DNA from: Fidelibacterota bacterium
Lineage (GTDB): Bacteria > Fidelibacterota > Fidelibacteria > Fidelibacterales > Fidelibacteraceae
Reading direction: 5' to 3'
Length of the DNA stretch: 6,888 nucleotides
NCBI GenBank assembly: GCA_030629925.1
Contig: DAOVOB010000058.1
Location: 1 to 6,888, forward strand
A model generated the notes under the pieces. That model did no database searches and was not told the DNA's origin. It was given only the letters and a program-made list of their open reading frames with translations. A program made the position numbers and the translations under genes. Positions 6,582 to 6,888 of the stretch are shown here, piece by piece. Each line of letters starts with the position of its first letter. Within the stretch, counting starts at the first letter, position 1.

Positions 6582-6888
6582 ATGTCACAATTAGCGATCG
6601 AAGTCACGGATCAGAATTTCCAGGCGAAGGTATTAGACAACCCCTTACCCGTCATTGTGGATTTCTGGGCACCTTGGTGTGCACCCTGTCGTATGATCAC
6701 CCCAAAACTTGAAGAAATTGCTAAAGATCACGAGGGAAAAGTCGTGATCGCCAAAGTGAATGTTGATAATTCACCTATGGTTGCAGGCCAATTTGGAATT
6801 CGTTCCATTCCCACTCTTCTCTATGTGAAGGGACGGCAGGTCGTTGATCAGGTAATTGGAAATGTGCCAAAGAGTGACCTCGAGGCTA
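6582..6888 (+). CDS. trxA: Thioredoxin (3' partial)
   Basis: The gene runs off the right edge with 102 residues visible; thioredoxins have about 105-110, so only a few residues are missing. It is a cytoplasmic disulfide reductase that passes electrons from thioredoxin reductase to proteins such as ribonucleotide reductase and peroxiredoxins. Seen: the FWAPWCAPC active site with redox Cys33 and Cys36, the buried Asp27 that tunes the nucleophile, Lys58 and Asp62 in the KVNVD strand, and the cis-proline Pro77 in RSIPTLL. The active site reads CAPC in place of the usual CGPC, a known minor variant. The start is well marked by AAGGAG at 6571-6576, 5 nt before the ATG. No signal peptide is present. 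It follows the permease gene by 64 bp and may have its own promoter. A thioredoxin reductase gene could follow outside the window. Confidence 0.96.
   Translation, partial: MSQLAIEVTDQNFQAKVLDNPLPVIVDFWAPWCAPCRMITPKLEEIAKDHEGKVVIAKVNVDNSPMVAGQFGIRSIPTLLYVKGRQVVDQVIGNVPKSDLEA

Overview
The window is an AT-rich (by eye roughly 40% GC) bacterial chromosome segment with all genes on the + strand. A diderm host is certain from the content: an Omp85-type outer-membrane beta-barrel protein and an outer-membrane-type TPR lipoprotein. The combination of MoxR/DUF58/BatD-like genes, a YhaQ/NatA-type ABC exporter, low GC, Shine-Dalgarno sites of the AGGAG type and an intergenic repeat of the 'TGTCATTTCGAC...GGAGAAATCTC' kind suggests a member of the FCB group (for example Cloacimonadota, Marinimicrobia or a Bacteroidota relative). 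That placement is inference; no marker gene in the window settles it.

Region 1 (1-1540) is envelope biogenesis. It holds the C-terminal barrel of an Omp85/BamA-TamA family protein, cut by the left edge, followed after 55 bp by a short TPR lipoprotein of the BamD/CpoB(YbgF) type.

Region 2 (1552-4297) is a tightly packed three-gene unit: MoxR-family AAA+ ATPase, DUF58 protein (von Willebrand A-like fold with a MIDAS-type DxSxS), and a membrane-anchored BatD-like protein. The junctions are a 1-nt overlap (TAATG) and a 4-nt overlap (ATGA), so translation is probably coupled. The lipoprotein gene is only 11 bp upstream and may belong to the same transcript. The integral-membrane VWA proteins BatA and BatB that often follow in such operons are absent.

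Region 3 (4298-4554) is the only sizeable intergenic gap. It carries a ~150-bp imperfect inverted repeat starting just after the BatD-like stop codon, then a predicted promoter whose -35 box lies inside a perfect 6-bp-arm palindrome.

Region 4 (4555-6517) is a two-gene ABC exporter, ATPase and permease overlapping by 8 bp, of the NatAB/YhaQP type. Region 5 (6582-6888) is a thioredoxin with a CAPC active site, cut by the right edge a few residues before its expected end.

Most of the window is ordinary core-type gene content. The parts most worth a second look are the reduced MoxR-DUF58-BatD-like unit beside outer-membrane assembly genes, the intergenic inverted repeat, and the palindrome over the ABC operon promoter.
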